Shown: positions 8,336-14,545 of the stretch, one piece after another | How positions within the stretch are numbered: the first letter of the stretch is position 1 | Layout of the letters: every line of letters begins with the position of its first letter | Assembly: GCA_003646305.1 (NCBI GenBank) | Contig: QNFJ01000030.1 | Coordinates: 1 to 14,545 of the forward strand | Length of the DNA stretch: 14,545 nt | DNA from: Gammaproteobacteria bacterium | GTDB taxonomy: Bacteria; Pseudomonadota; Gammaproteobacteria; Methylococcales; UBA2780 | Direction of reading: 5' to 3' | Position numbers and translations under genes: made by a program | Notes under the pieces: model-generated | Seen by the model: only the letters and a program-made list of their open reading frames with translations | Told to the model about the DNA's origin: nothing | The model's database searches: none

Positions 8336-8379
8336 ACCCAAAGCATTGGGTAAAGTTAATTCTTATTAGTTCCAATAAG
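8336..8379. promoter_or_regulatory. Two small dyads in the promoter region of the binding-protein/GGDEF-EAL operon
   Basis: ACCCAA (8336-8341) and TTGGGT (8346-8351) form one dyad. CTTATT (8362-8367) and AATAAG (8374-8379) form a second. On the minus strand the first dyad lies between a possible -35 (TTTACC) and -10 (TATAAG) with 16-bp spacing, upstream of the ATG at 8305. They could be operator sites. The promoter itself is a weak call. Confidence 0.3.
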
Positions 8380-8416
8380 GGTAGACTGAAAAACAGGTTC
8401 GGCAAGCGATTAGTGC

Positions 8417-9184
8417 TTAACCCAGCCCCTTTTTCTTTCTATGTTCGCGGTAGTAATCCAGCAGAATTTTAATATCAGCACGATCTCTCTGAGTTAATTT
8501 TCTTCGACCTGTATATTTTTTGTAAAAGCGCAACCGTTGCGAACGGCTTAGAAGCTGCCTGCCGACTTTATCCAGATGGGCAAGATCTTTTAAAATCCTG
8601 AATCGGAGCAGTGGTTTTATCCATCGCTTGCCCGAGGGGCAATCTATGAAGAATATTTTCGGTGCTCCGTTTATCGTTACCAGAATATTTCTCCAATTAA
8701 GATCGTTGTGCGCAAACCCAGCCTGGTGGAGATTGAGCGTTGCTTTGGCAACCTGTTCGATAACTGGCTCAATCCACTGGTGTTCCCGGGTAATTTCAGG
8801 ATTTTCCCGAACGAAATGATCAAGGTCATCTGTGCCCTTGATCTCTTTAGTAATCACCGCCCCTCGTTTAAACCAGCCAAATCCCCTCTCCTCACCAAAT
8901 GCAACAATTTCTGCAGTCGGGACTTTCAGTGATTCAAAGAAGAAAAGGTTTTCCCATTCCGAGCGGATACGACTTTTCCCAAAATAGCGCCGAAGCCCCT
9001 TTCCCGCACCGGTGTAGCATTTCACATAATAATTTTTACCCGCCACTTGAACTTTTATGACATAGCTGAGCGGGTCACTGGCGATGGTCTCACCTTTAAG
9101 CACAAAGACCTTATCGAGACTAGAGAATGCCTCGCCTGCTTCACTATTCAAAAATTGATTTGTTACCTGCCAGACATTACTCAT
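8417..9184 (-). CDS. Lipopolysaccharide kinase (InaA/WaaP/KdkA) family protein
   Basis: A 255-residue protein with the eukaryotic-like kinase fold of the LPS heptose/Kdo kinases. Visible elements are the nucleotide-binding lysine in YYVKCY (Lys55), a likely helix-C glutamate in the RSEWENL segment (residues 74-80), the catalytic loop AHNDLNWRNIL with His159, Asp161 and Asn166, and the metal-binding aspartate in FFIDCP (Asp181) in place of DFG. All residues expected for phosphotransfer are present. The C-terminus (about 190-255) is strongly basic and lacks hydrophobic segments, suggesting a peripheral inner-membrane protein facing the cytoplasm. The acceptor (Kdo, heptose or another core sugar) cannot be decided here. 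No other LPS core genes are nearby. It reads in the same direction as the binding-protein gene, 111 bases upstream of it, and could be co-transcribed. Confidence 0.8.
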   Translation of the reverse strand: MSNVWQVTNQFLNSEAGEAFSSLDKVFVLKGETIASDPLSYVIKVQVAGKNYYVKCYTGAGKGLRRYFGKSRIRSEWENLFFFESLKVPTAEIVAFGEERGFGWFKRGAVITKEIKGTDDLDHFVRENPEITREHQWIEPVIEQVAKATLNLHQAGFAHNDLNWRNILVTINGAPKIFFIDCPSGKRWIKPLLRFRILKDLAHLDKVGRQLLSRSQRLRFYKKYTGRRKLTQRDRADIKILLDYYREHRKKKGLG

Positions 9185-9295
9185 TATAAATATTCAAAAA
9201 GGCGAATTAGCTTCGAATTGTAGCAACTTAAGGGCACTTAATTAGAGAATATTTTTTGATGAAATCTCTATTTATCTCACCCGAGCAAACCTTCC

Positions 9296-9323
9296 CTTGA
9301 TTTTTAATAAGGTAACCCCATAT
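9296..9323 (+). promoter_or_regulatory. Heat-shock (sigma-32-like) promoter of htpX
   Basis: CTTGAT at 9296-9301, 14 bases, then CCCCATAT at 9316-9323. This matches the sigma-32 pattern of CTTGAA, a 13-15 base spacer and CCCCATNT with only one mismatch. Transcription would begin near 9330, about 118 bases before the htpX ATG. E. coli htpX is known to be heat and envelope-stress induced, which fits. A TATACT at 9327-9332 has no properly spaced -35. Confidence 0.7.
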
Positions 9324-9341
9324 CTGTATACTGATCTCCTC

Positions 9342-9421
9342 TAGCAGCCTGTTGAAATTCTACTGAATCAGTTGAATTTACGGTGCGTGAATTCAACTCA
9401 GCGAATTTCATCAACCTGCTA
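9342..9421. repeat. 80-bp imperfect palindrome in the htpX leader (possible MITE remnant or structured 5' UTR)
   Basis: The outer arms 9342-9360 (TAGCAGCCTGTTGAAATTC) and 9403-9421 pair at 16 of 19 positions. The inner arms 9371-9381 (GTTGAATTTAC) and 9387-9397 pair at 10 of 11 positions around a 5-base loop (GGTGC). A further short ACTGA/TCAGC match lies outside a 4-base bulge. As RNA it would form one long hairpin ending 26 bases before the htpX ATG. The ends are TA on both sides with inverted GCAG/CTGC, as in Tc1/IS630-type non-autonomous elements that duplicate TA. No second copy occurs in this window. Confidence 0.6.
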
Positions 9422-9447
9422 ACCAATAACTTCTGGATAAATTCATT

Positions 9448-10332
9448 ATGATGAGAATAGCGCTTTTCCTGGCCACAAATGCTGCAATTTTGGTCGTTAT
9501 CAGTATCGTTTTTAGCCTTTTTGGTCTGCATGGTGTACTTGCAGAAAATGGCGTCGACCTCGACCTGAATGCCCTGCTTTTGATATCTACCATTATCGGC
9601 ATGAGCGGCTCCCTTATTTCGCTTGCCCTTTCCAAATTTATGGCGAAAAAATCGATGGGCGTTGCCATCATCGAGAATCCTAAATCACAAACAGAACGCT
9701 GGCTGGTTGAGACAATTCAAAGACAAGCTAATGAAGCCGGAATTGGAATGCCCGAAGTGGGTATTTTCAACAGCCCGCAGCCCAATGCCTTTGCAACCGG
9801 AATGAATAAAAATAGTGCGCTGGTTGCCGTAAGCACAGGGCTGCTCGATAGCATGAAACAAAACGAAGTTGAAGCAGTTCTGGGGCATGAGATCAGTCAT
9901 GTTGCGAATGGTGACATGATCACGTTAAGTCTGGTGCAAGGTGTTGTGAATACATTTGTTTTCTTTCTCTCAAGCATCATCGGCCACATCGTCGACCGGG
10001 TCGTTTTTAAAACCGAGCGCGGGCATGGGCCTGCCTATTACGTCACTCAGATCATAATGCAGATTTTTCTCTCTATTCTCGCTAGCATGATTGTCATGTG
10101 GTTTTCTCGCTGGCGTGAATTCCATGCCGATACGGGCGGTGCAAACCTCTCCAGCCGAGAGAATATGATCGGGGCTTTACGTGCGTTACAACGCGTTAAT
10201 GAGCCTAAAGATTTGCCGGGCGAGTTCGCTGCTTTTGGCATTAGCGGCGGGTTGAGTAGCGGCATCAAAAAACTCTTCATGAGCCACCCACCTCTTGAGC
10301 AAAGAATTGCTGCGCTCCAAAATCAGAAATGA
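9448..10332 (+). CDS. htpX: Membrane zinc metalloprotease HtpX
   Basis: A 294-residue M48B protease of the inner membrane that degrades misfolded or damaged membrane proteins alongside FtsH. Two N-terminal transmembrane segments (about 4-31 and 41-62) precede the catalytic domain. The zinc site is HEISH (His147, Glu148, His151) with the third ligand Glu224 in WREFHAD. Two further hydrophobic segments lie about 154-180 and 198-218, between the two parts of the site. The IENPKSQTERWLVETI and FNSPQPNAFATG segments are typical of the family, and the length is as expected. ATG at 9448 and ATG at 9451 are both possible starts; GGA lies about 11 bases before the first. It is preceded by a sigma-32-like promoter and a long hairpin. 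It stands alone rather than in an operon. Confidence 0.97.
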   Translation: MMRIALFLATNAAILVVISIVFSLFGLHGVLAENGVDLDLNALLLISTIIGMSGSLISLALSKFMAKKSMGVAIIENPKSQTERWLVETIQRQANEAGIGMPEVGIFNSPQPNAFATGMNKNSALVAVSTGLLDSMKQNEVEAVLGHEISHVANGDMITLSLVQGVVNTFVFFLSSIIGHIVDRVVFKTERGHGPAYYVTQIIMQIFLSILASMIVMWFSRWREFHADTGGANLSSRENMIGALRALQRVNEPKDLPGEFAAFGISGGLSSGIKKLFMSHPPLEQRIAALQNQK

Positions 10333-10348
10333 AGAGCGGACAAACATA

Positions 10349-10376
10349 TTGACAGGGACAGACTACCTCTGATAAA
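10349..10376 (+). promoter_or_regulatory. Putative sigma-70 promoter of the 36-residue mini-protein
   Basis: A consensus -35 TTGACA at 10349-10354 is followed 16 bases later by GATAAA at 10371-10376. This would give a leader of about 60 bases before the GTG at 10445. The -10 is only a partial match. Confidence 0.4.
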
Positions 10377-10444
10377 AACGACCACAGCAATAAAAATAAA
10401 AAAGAGATGTGGTTCGCAGTACTAACAAATTAAGGAGAAAAAAC

Positions 10445-10555
10445 GTGGTTTTTCTTGAATTTATGTTTACGAGTCCGCTGGGTATTATGGCTATCGCATT
10501 AGTGGTGGGTTTATTGGCTACGGCCAATTACTGCGCCAACCGTTTAAACCACTAA
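10445..10555 (+). CDS. 36-residue single-span membrane mini-protein
   Basis: A short frame starting at GTG 10445 and ending at TAA 10553-10555. A strong Shine-Dalgarno AAGGAG (10432-10437) stands 7 bases before the GTG, which decides this start over the in-frame ATG at 10463. The product begins MVFLEFMFTSPLGIMAIAL and ends ATANYCANRLNH. It is one hydrophobic helix (about residues 12-28) with a short acidic/aromatic N-terminus and a basic tail, so it is an inner-membrane peptide. It loosely resembles the small DUF3149-type proteins (short FLxxLF head, one helix), but that is unproven. The gene has a consensus -35 upstream and its own perfect terminator downstream, so it is a complete transcription unit. 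Its function is unknown. Confidence 0.7.
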   Translation: MVFLEFMFTSPLGIMAIALVVGLLATANYCANRLNH

Positions 10556-10572
10556 CCAACCGACTTTAAATA

Positions 10573-10615
10573 AAGTAATAAAAAAGGGCGCTATTAGCGC
10601 CCTTTTTTATTACTT
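10573..10615. terminator. Bidirectional intrinsic terminator, perfect 20-bp stem
   Basis: Left arm 10573-10592 and right arm 10596-10615 are exact reverse complements around a 3-base ATT loop. The core is AGGGCGCT/AGCGCCCT, flanked by A-run and T-run on both sides. It lies between convergent genes (the mini-protein on plus, the DUF1244 gene on minus) and should end both transcripts. Confidence 0.92.
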
Positions 10616-10625
10616 TTGAAGCAGA

Positions 10626-10937
10626 TTAACCCTCTTCTTCTGCAAGCTTTTTTTGTACTTCAGCAAAAGCCGTTAATTTATCGTCGCTCACCTCAGCCTG
10701 GTATTTAGCTTTCCATTCAGAGTAAGGCTCCCCGTAAATAAGCTCCTGTGCTGTAGGGTAATCCATCTCAATTCCCTTCCCCTCCGCCTCAGCCCGGTAC
10801 CACTTTGCCAGACAATTTCGGCAAAAGCTGGCAAGTATCATTAAATCTATATTCTGAACTTCCGTATGTTTTTCCAGATGTTTGAGTAAACGCCGAAAAG
10901 TCGCTGCTTCAAGTTCAATCTGTGTCTGTTTATCCAT
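10626..10937 (-). CDS. DUF1244 family protein
   Basis: A 103-residue soluble protein matching the DUF1244 family, which is widespread in proteobacteria and has no established function that I know. The hallmark is QNIDLMILASFCRNCLAKWYRAEAEGKGIEM (about residues 28-58, with the conserved CxxC pair in FCRNCL), followed by AQELIYGEPYSEWKAKYQ. The remainder is helical and charged, with an acidic tail. There is no signal peptide or membrane segment. The CxxC could bind a metal or be redox active; this is inference. The gene ends next to the bidirectional terminator and lies 58 bases after the GGDEF response-regulator gene on the same strand, so it may be the last gene of a zapE-GGDEF-DUF1244 transcript. 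Confidence 0.9.
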   Translation of the reverse strand: MDKQTQIELEAATFRRLLKHLEKHTEVQNIDLMILASFCRNCLAKWYRAEAEGKGIEMDYPTAQELIYGEPYSEWKAKYQAEVSDDKLTAFAEVQKKLAEEEG

Positions 10938-10995
10938 TTATTTCACCCTTAGTTAAAGACTGGGATGATTATACCAATATAACGACAAATTGAAT

Positions 10996-11910
10996 TCAGC
11001 CAATCACTCTATTACGACCTGCTTCTTTGGCTTTGTATAAATTTTTATCCGCTATTTCGATCAACTCTTCTGGTTTGATATTCTCGACCTCTGTTTCTGT
11101 GGCAATTCCTAAACTCATTGTAACGAAGTGACTGACCAGGGAGCTTTCATGATCAATTGCCAGCGATTCAATTGCCTGCCGCATTTTTTCTGCCACCTTC
11201 AATGCCCCAGCCGCATCAGTATTGGCTAAGATAATAACAAATTCTTCACCACCATATCGCGCGACCAGATCACCGGCTCGACTGACCAGCGGCGCTAAGG
11301 CTCTTGCAACAAGCTTTAGGCAGTCATCTCCAGCTTGGTGCCCATAGCTATCATTAAAAGGTTTAAAGAAATCAATGTCTGCCAGAATAAGGCTTATAGG
11401 CTCTTTTGATCGCCTTGCCAGTCGACATTCTTTTGATAGCGTATAGTCAAAGTGGCGCCGATTCGAAATCCCCGTTAATCCGTCCAGCTCGGCTAAATCC
11501 TTTAGTTTCTGATTCACACGTTCCAGCTCTTCTCGCATCTCTGCAATGCGTTTCATCGCTTTTAACTTTGCATTGAGGACTGTTTGACTAACCGGTTTCG
11601 TCAGATAGTCATCACCACCCGCCTCAATACCTTTAACTACATCCTCATCTCTGACCATTGCGCTGAGAAAAATAATTGGAATCCAGAGGTTTCGTTTTTC
11701 GCAAAGTTTTTTGATACGTGCCGCTGCCTCGTAGCCATCCATCACAGGCATCACCACGTCGAGAAGAATTAAATCAGGAATCTTTTGTTTGAATGCGCTG
11801 ACCGCCTCCAACCCATCAGAGGCCGTGATCACTTCATGCCCTTCACTTTCTATGTAGGTTCTAAAAAGCATCTGGTTACTTTTTGAGTCATCTGCAATCA
11901 GTACTTTCAT
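10996..11910 (-). CDS. Response regulator diguanylate cyclase (REC-GGDEF, PleD-like)
   Basis: A 304-residue cytosolic protein. The receiver domain is residues 1-120: acidic pair in ADDSK (7-8), phospho-acceptor Asp51 in LLDVVMPVMDG, Ser83 and Lys105 (TKPVS). A coiled-coil linker is about 120-140. The GGDEF domain is about 140-304, with active-site GGEEF at 220-224 and the RAGD product-inhibition site (211-214) five residues before it. All catalytic and regulatory residues are intact, so phosphorylation should drive c-di-GMP synthesis. No histidine kinase is adjacent, so its partner lies elsewhere. It follows zapE by 64 bases on the same strand. A TATACT box is present in that gap, but its -35 is poor, so a separate promoter is only possible. 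Confidence 0.93.
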   Translation of the reverse strand: MKVLIADDSKSNQMLFRTYIESEGHEVITASDGLEAVSAFKQKIPDLILLDVVMPVMDGYEAAARIKKLCEKRNLWIPIIFLSAMVRDEDVVKGIEAGGDDYLTKPVSQTVLNAKLKAMKRIAEMREELERVNQKLKDLAELDGLTGISNRRHFDYTLSKECRLARRSKEPISLILADIDFFKPFNDSYGHQAGDDCLKLVARALAPLVSRAGDLVARYGGEEFVIILANTDAAGALKVAEKMRQAIESLAIDHESSLVSHFVTMSLGIATETEVENIKPEELIEIADKNLYKAKEAGRNRVIG

Positions 11911-11974
11911 TCTATTTATCTTGTTATTTTTTTATTCATTTCAAAAAAGTATAGCAAAAAAAATCTGATATTTT

Positions 11975-13075
11975 TTAGGGTAAATGTGGTTGCTCCAGAT
12001 ATTCATGCGAACGCATTTCCTGGAGTCGGCTGATCGTTCTTTCAAATTGAAACTGAAGCCGTTTCCCTGAATACAACTTCTCCGGTTCGCTCTCTGCCGA
12101 AATAACCAGTTTCACGTTCCGGTCGTATAGCTCATCTACCAAATTGATAAACCTCATCGCGTAATCATTCTTCATCTCATCCATGCAAAAGATGTTGGCT
12201 ATAAAAACTGTGTGAAAATATTTTGAAATTTCGATGTAATCAGCGGGTGCACGCGGTACATCACAAAGGTTCTTAAAATCGAACCAAACAATCCCATCAG
12301 TACATTTCTCGGTTTGTAACTGGCGGTTTTCTATTTCAAGTAGCTCTTTATCGGAAATATCCGAGGTTGCCATCTGTTTAAACAGGTCGTCTAGAATCCT
12401 GTCCGCTTCTGGATCGAGTGGGTAGTGATAAATCTCAGCTTGCTCCAGTTCACGCAACCGATAATCTGTATCACTATCCAGCATTACCACGTCACAATTG
12501 ATTTTAATCTGCTCGATCGCAGGCAAAAAACGATTCCGTTGCAATCCATTTTTGTACAGCCCATCGGGCTCAATATTAGAGGTCGCGATCAGTACAACTC
12601 CCCGCTCAAATAGCTCAGTCATCAAGCGGCCAAGTAGCATGGCGTCGGTAATATCGGAGACAAAGAACTCATCAAAACAGAGAACTCTGATCTTTTTCGA
12701 AAGACGTTCTGCAATAATTTTCAGAGGATCAACCTCATTCTTAAGCTTTCCGAGTTCCTTATGCACAAACTGCATAAAACGATGAAAATGAATTCGTTGC
12801 TTTTCCTCAAACGGCAACGAATCAAAAAAAAGATCAACTAACCATGTTTTCCCTCGCCCAACACCACCCCATAAGTAGAGGCCATTTATAGGTGTTTGTT
12901 CAACTGGCTTGCCTCGTTTTATTAAGCGACCGAACAAGCCGCCTCTCTCTTTTGGAGGCTCTTCCAGTAAAGCTAGATAGATATTATCCAGCTTTACAAC
13001 AACAGCTCTCTGCGCACTATCCGCCTGAAATGCATCTGATTCGATATCCTTAAGATAACGATCTAGTGGTCTCAC
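11975..13075 (-). CDS. zapE: Cell division ATPase ZapE (AFG1-like)
   Basis: A 366-residue AAA+ type ATPase of the ZapE/AFG1 family. In E. coli it interacts with the Z-ring and is needed under heat, low-oxygen or stress conditions. Walker A is GGVGRGKT (about residues 70-77), and Walker B is VLCFDEF (about 131-137) with the following FVSDITDAMLLGRL helix. The sensor segment ATSNIEPDGLYKNGLQR and the later VWFDFKNLCDVPRAPADY stretch are family hallmarks. I chose GTG at 13075: it has AGGA 9 bases upstream and gives the usual opening MRPLDRYLKDIES. An in-frame TTG at 13084 sits directly against the AGGA and is unlikely. Cytosolic; probably the first gene of a minus-strand unit with the REC-GGDEF gene. 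Confidence 0.94.
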   Translation of the reverse strand: MRPLDRYLKDIESDAFQADSAQRAVVVKLDNIYLALLEEPPKERGGLFGRLIKRGKPVEQTPINGLYLWGGVGRGKTWLVDLFFDSLPFEEKQRIHFHRFMQFVHKELGKLKNEVDPLKIIAERLSKKIRVLCFDEFFVSDITDAMLLGRLMTELFERGVVLIATSNIEPDGLYKNGLQRNRFLPAIEQIKINCDVVMLDSDTDYRLRELEQAEIYHYPLDPEADRILDDLFKQMATSDISDKELLEIENRQLQTEKCTDGIVWFDFKNLCDVPRAPADYIEISKYFHTVFIANIFCMDEMKNDYAMRFINLVDELYDRNVKLVISAESEPEKLYSGKRLQFQFERTISRLQEMRSHEYLEQPHLP

Positions 13076-13276
13076 AATTAACAATCCTCAATTAACTTCA
13101 GCTGCCCTCTATTTGAGATAGACAGAACTATTATTGGCTTGCCTGGTCAATATTCACCGACATTCAAGCTTTCTTCGGGGAAAATCTTGCACATTTACCG
13201 CCACACAGATAGCATTTCCACGTTAAATAGCCCCTAACGGACTATAAATCGTAAGATATTATTCTGGAAACCACTC

Positions 13277-13615
13277 ATGCGCATCGATGGAACAGCGGCT
13301 TATTCTACCGTGATCGCTTCTGTAAACAACAGAAATGCGACCACCGCTGCTGCGCCTTCACATTTATCTCGGAATAGCGACCAAAATAGAGCAACTGAGA
13401 CAAGAACCAGCCACCCACAGGGGCAGCAACTCTCCTTATCCGCCACCATTGAAACAAGTGGTCGAAAAACAACGCTATCCCCTCTAATTAGCGACAGAAA
13501 CCTGCCTCCTCAGACCCAAAGCGCACTCAATAGCTATGTTAACATCCAGAACCAGCTACACTCTGATGAGCAAACTCACAACCAGCAACTACTCGGCGTA
13601 GATATTTTTGCTTAA
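13277..13615 (+). CDS. Small Ser/Thr/Asn/Gln-rich protein with conserved LLGVD-A tail
   Basis: A 112-residue product without a signal peptide or membrane segment. The N-terminus MRIDGTAAYS and the C-terminus ALNSYVNIQNQLHSDEQ-LLGVDIFA resemble small uncharacterised gammaproteobacterial proteins. Those share an Ala-Leu-x-x-Tyr helix and an LLGVD-(Y/F)A ending; this recall is from memory of the family pattern. The middle (about 20-80) is low in complexity, rich in Ser, Thr, Asn, Gln and Arg, and probably disordered. GGA lies 9 bases before the ATG. It is 19 bases upstream of yciB and likely co-transcribed with it. A TATAAA at about 13241-13246 could be a -10, but no good -35 is seen. Function unknown. 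Confidence 0.65.
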   Translation: MRIDGTAAYSTVIASVNNRNATTAAAPSHLSRNSDQNRATETRTSHPQGQQLSLSATIETSGRKTTLSPLISDRNLPPQTQSALNSYVNIQNQLHSDEQTHNQQLLGVDIFA

Positions 13616-13634
13616 CCTTTTCTTCTGAACAAAA

Positions 13635-14180
13635 ATGAAACTTCTTTTTGATTTTTTCCCCATCCTGCTCTTTTTTATTGCCTACAAGATTTACGGCATT
13701 TATGCCGCAACAATCGTTGCAATCACAGCATCCATAATACAGGTCGGTATCTCCTGGTTCCGCCACCGAAAAGTTGAAAATATGCACTTAATCACCCTGG
13801 CGATTATTGCTGTTTTTGGTGGGCTAACCCTCTATCTACAAGATGAGATGTTTATTAAATGGAAGCCAACCGTTCTTAACTGGCTCTTTGGAATTGTTTT
13901 CCTCGGTAGCCAACACGTCGGAGAAAAAACCATTGTTGAACGAATGATGGGCCACAATCTGACATTGCCTGCCGAAATATGGGCAAAACTTAATATGAGT
14001 TGGGCTGCTTTTTTTATAATCCTCGGCAGCATCAATCTTTATGTTCTATACAATTTTGATACCGACACTTGGGTAAATTTTAAGCTCTTTGGAATGTTGG
14101 GCCTAACGCTCGTCTTTGTCGTTATCCAGGGAATATTCCTCTCCCGTCACCTACCAGAAGAAAACGAAGAGGAGTCCTGA
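13635..14180 (+). CDS. yciB: Septation protein A (YciB/IspZ), inner-membrane
   Basis: A 181-residue integral membrane protein with about five hydrophobic helices. Family marks are the [18 protein letters not shown] start, [18 protein letters not shown] in the middle, and [20 protein letters not shown]. In E. coli YciB contributes to envelope synthesis and interacts with elongation and division proteins; mutants of homologues show septation defects. The ribosome site is weak, which suggests translation linked to the upstream small gene. One base separates its stop from the yciI start. The length matches the family and the C-terminus is acidic (ENEEES). Confidence 0.95.
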   Translation: MKLLFDFFPILLFFIAYKIYGIYAATIVAITASIIQVGISWFRHRKVENMHLITLAIIAVFGGLTLYLQDEMFIKWKPTVLNWLFGIVFLGSQHVGEKTIVERMMGHNLTLPAEIWAKLNMSWAAFFIILGSINLYVLYNFDTDTWVNFKLFGMLGLTLVFVVIQGIFLSRHLPEENEEES

Positions 14181-14181
14181 T

Positions 14182-14484
14182 ATGCTTTACGCCATTATTA
14201 GCCAGGATGTCGAACAGAGCCTGGAAAAGCGATTAGCTACTCGCTCTGCTCACCTTGAGCGACTCCAGCTTCTTCAAAAAGAGGGGCGGCTTGTTATCGC
14301 AGGGCCTCATCCCGCAATCGACAGCAACAATCCTGGTGACGCCGGCTATACAGGCAGCCTTGTGGTTGCTGAATTTAACACCCTCGGTGAGGCCCAGGCC
14401 TGGGCAGATAATGATCCTTATTTTGAAGCTGGCGTTTACCAATCCGTTTTAGTCAAACCCTTTAAACAGGTATTTCCTTCATGA
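14182..14484 (+). CDS. yciI: YciI family protein
   Basis: A 100-residue ferredoxin-fold-like protein of the YciI family. Start ATG at 14182, with AGGAG 8 bases upstream; a longer reading from 14116 lies inside yciB and is not needed. Family segments are [21 protein letters not shown] (His and Asp in the putative active pocket), and the ending [21 protein letters not shown]. The biochemical role is unclear; YciI proteins resemble muconolactone isomerase-like folds. The gene follows yciB by one base and overlaps the next start by four bases (ATGA), so yciB-yciI-bolA form a tight operon. Confidence 0.93.
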   Translation: MLYAIISQDVEQSLEKRLATRSAHLERLQLLQKEGRLVIAGPHPAIDSNNPGDAGYTGSLVVAEFNTLGEAQAWADNDPYFEAGVYQSVLVKPFKQVFPS

Positions 14485-14545
14485 GTGTGAGAGCAGAGCG
14501 CATCAAGAGCAAGTTAGTAGTGACTTTCTCACCAGAACATTTTGA
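14481..14545 (+). CDS. BolA family protein, 5' part only (cut by window edge)
   Basis: The frame starts at ATG 14481, overlapping the yciI stop as ATGA, and stays open to the window end. The visible residues [14 protein letters not shown] and TFSPEHFE match the opening of BolA proteins (a short helix, then SP-H-E before the beta strand). The position after yciB-yciI agrees with an arrangement common in gammaproteobacteria. Only about 21 residues are visible, so the subtype (BolA or IbaG-like) is undecided. BolA-type proteins bind [2Fe-2S] clusters with monothiol glutaredoxins. Confidence 0.75.
   Translation, partial: MSVRAERIKSKLVVTFSPEHF

Noticed and set aside
9327..9332. TATACT as a sigma-70 -10 for htpX
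   Set aside because: The nearest -35-like box (TTGATT at 9298) is 23 bases away; the sigma-32 reading of the same region fits much better.
9304..9671. Minus-strand frames across the htpX leader and start
   Set aside because: They cross the sigma-32 promoter, the palindrome and the htpX N-terminal coding region, and the products resemble nothing recognisable.
11911..11974. A/T-rich dyad and TATACT between zapE and the REC-GGDEF gene as a terminator and promoter
   Set aside because: The dyad has only A-T pairs and no stable stem, and no -35 is present at proper distance, so neither is reported as a feature.
13076..13084. TTG at 13084 as zapE start
   Set aside because: The AGGA directly abuts it, leaving no spacing. 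GTG 13075 has AGGA 9 bases upstream and gives the family-typical N-terminus.
13539..14035. Minus-strand frames across the small gene and yciB
   Set aside because: They are antisense to yciB, a well-recognised gene, with Cys-rich or random-looking products and no start signals.

Overview
The window looks like chromosomal DNA of a free-living or symbiotic gammaproteobacterium of moderate GC content (a little under half by eye). The support is a set of typical gammaproteobacterial housekeeping genes: overlapping nudJ-mnmA, htpX, zapE, a DUF1244 gene, and a yciB-yciI-bolA cluster. The species cannot be named from the sequence. No rRNA, tRNA, CRISPR array or complete insertion sequence is visible.

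Layout. Positions 1-500 hold a 5'-broken remnant of a [2Fe-2S] ferredoxin-like gene and then the nudJ promoter. Positions 509-2055 carry nudJ-mnmA (Nudix hydrolase and tRNA 2-thiouridylase) as an overlapping pair. A secreted protein built from two copies of one ~60-residue domain follows (2195-2767) and ends at a strong terminator. On the minus strand come an exported PQQ-type sugar/sorbosone dehydrogenase (3987-2908), then a periplasmic binding protein (8305-7073) whose 3' end overlaps a large membrane GGDEF-EAL protein (about 7104-4102), and an LPS-kinase-like protein (9184-8417). On the plus strand, htpX (9448-10332) has a sigma-32-like heat-shock promoter and a long imperfect palindrome in its leader. 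A 36-codon membrane mini-protein gene (10445-10555) follows and ends at a perfect 20-bp-stem bidirectional terminator. The minus-strand group zapE, REC-GGDEF response regulator and DUF1244 (13075-10626) converges on that terminator from the other side. The right end has a small conserved-tail protein (13277-13615), yciB, yciI and the first codons of a bolA-family gene cut by the window edge.

How the parts work together. Two genes concern cyclic-di-GMP. One is a bifunctional-looking membrane GGDEF-EAL enzyme that is translationally linked to a periplasmic solute-binding protein with no ABC permease or ATPase genes nearby, an arrangement reminiscent of NspS-MbaA. The other is a PleD-like REC-GGDEF regulator with no adjacent kinase. 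Both keep the RxxD product-inhibition site and intact catalytic motifs. The likeliest little-described system here is the binding-protein/GGDEF-EAL sensory pair. The htpX leader and the 36-residue mini-protein are the next most interesting items.
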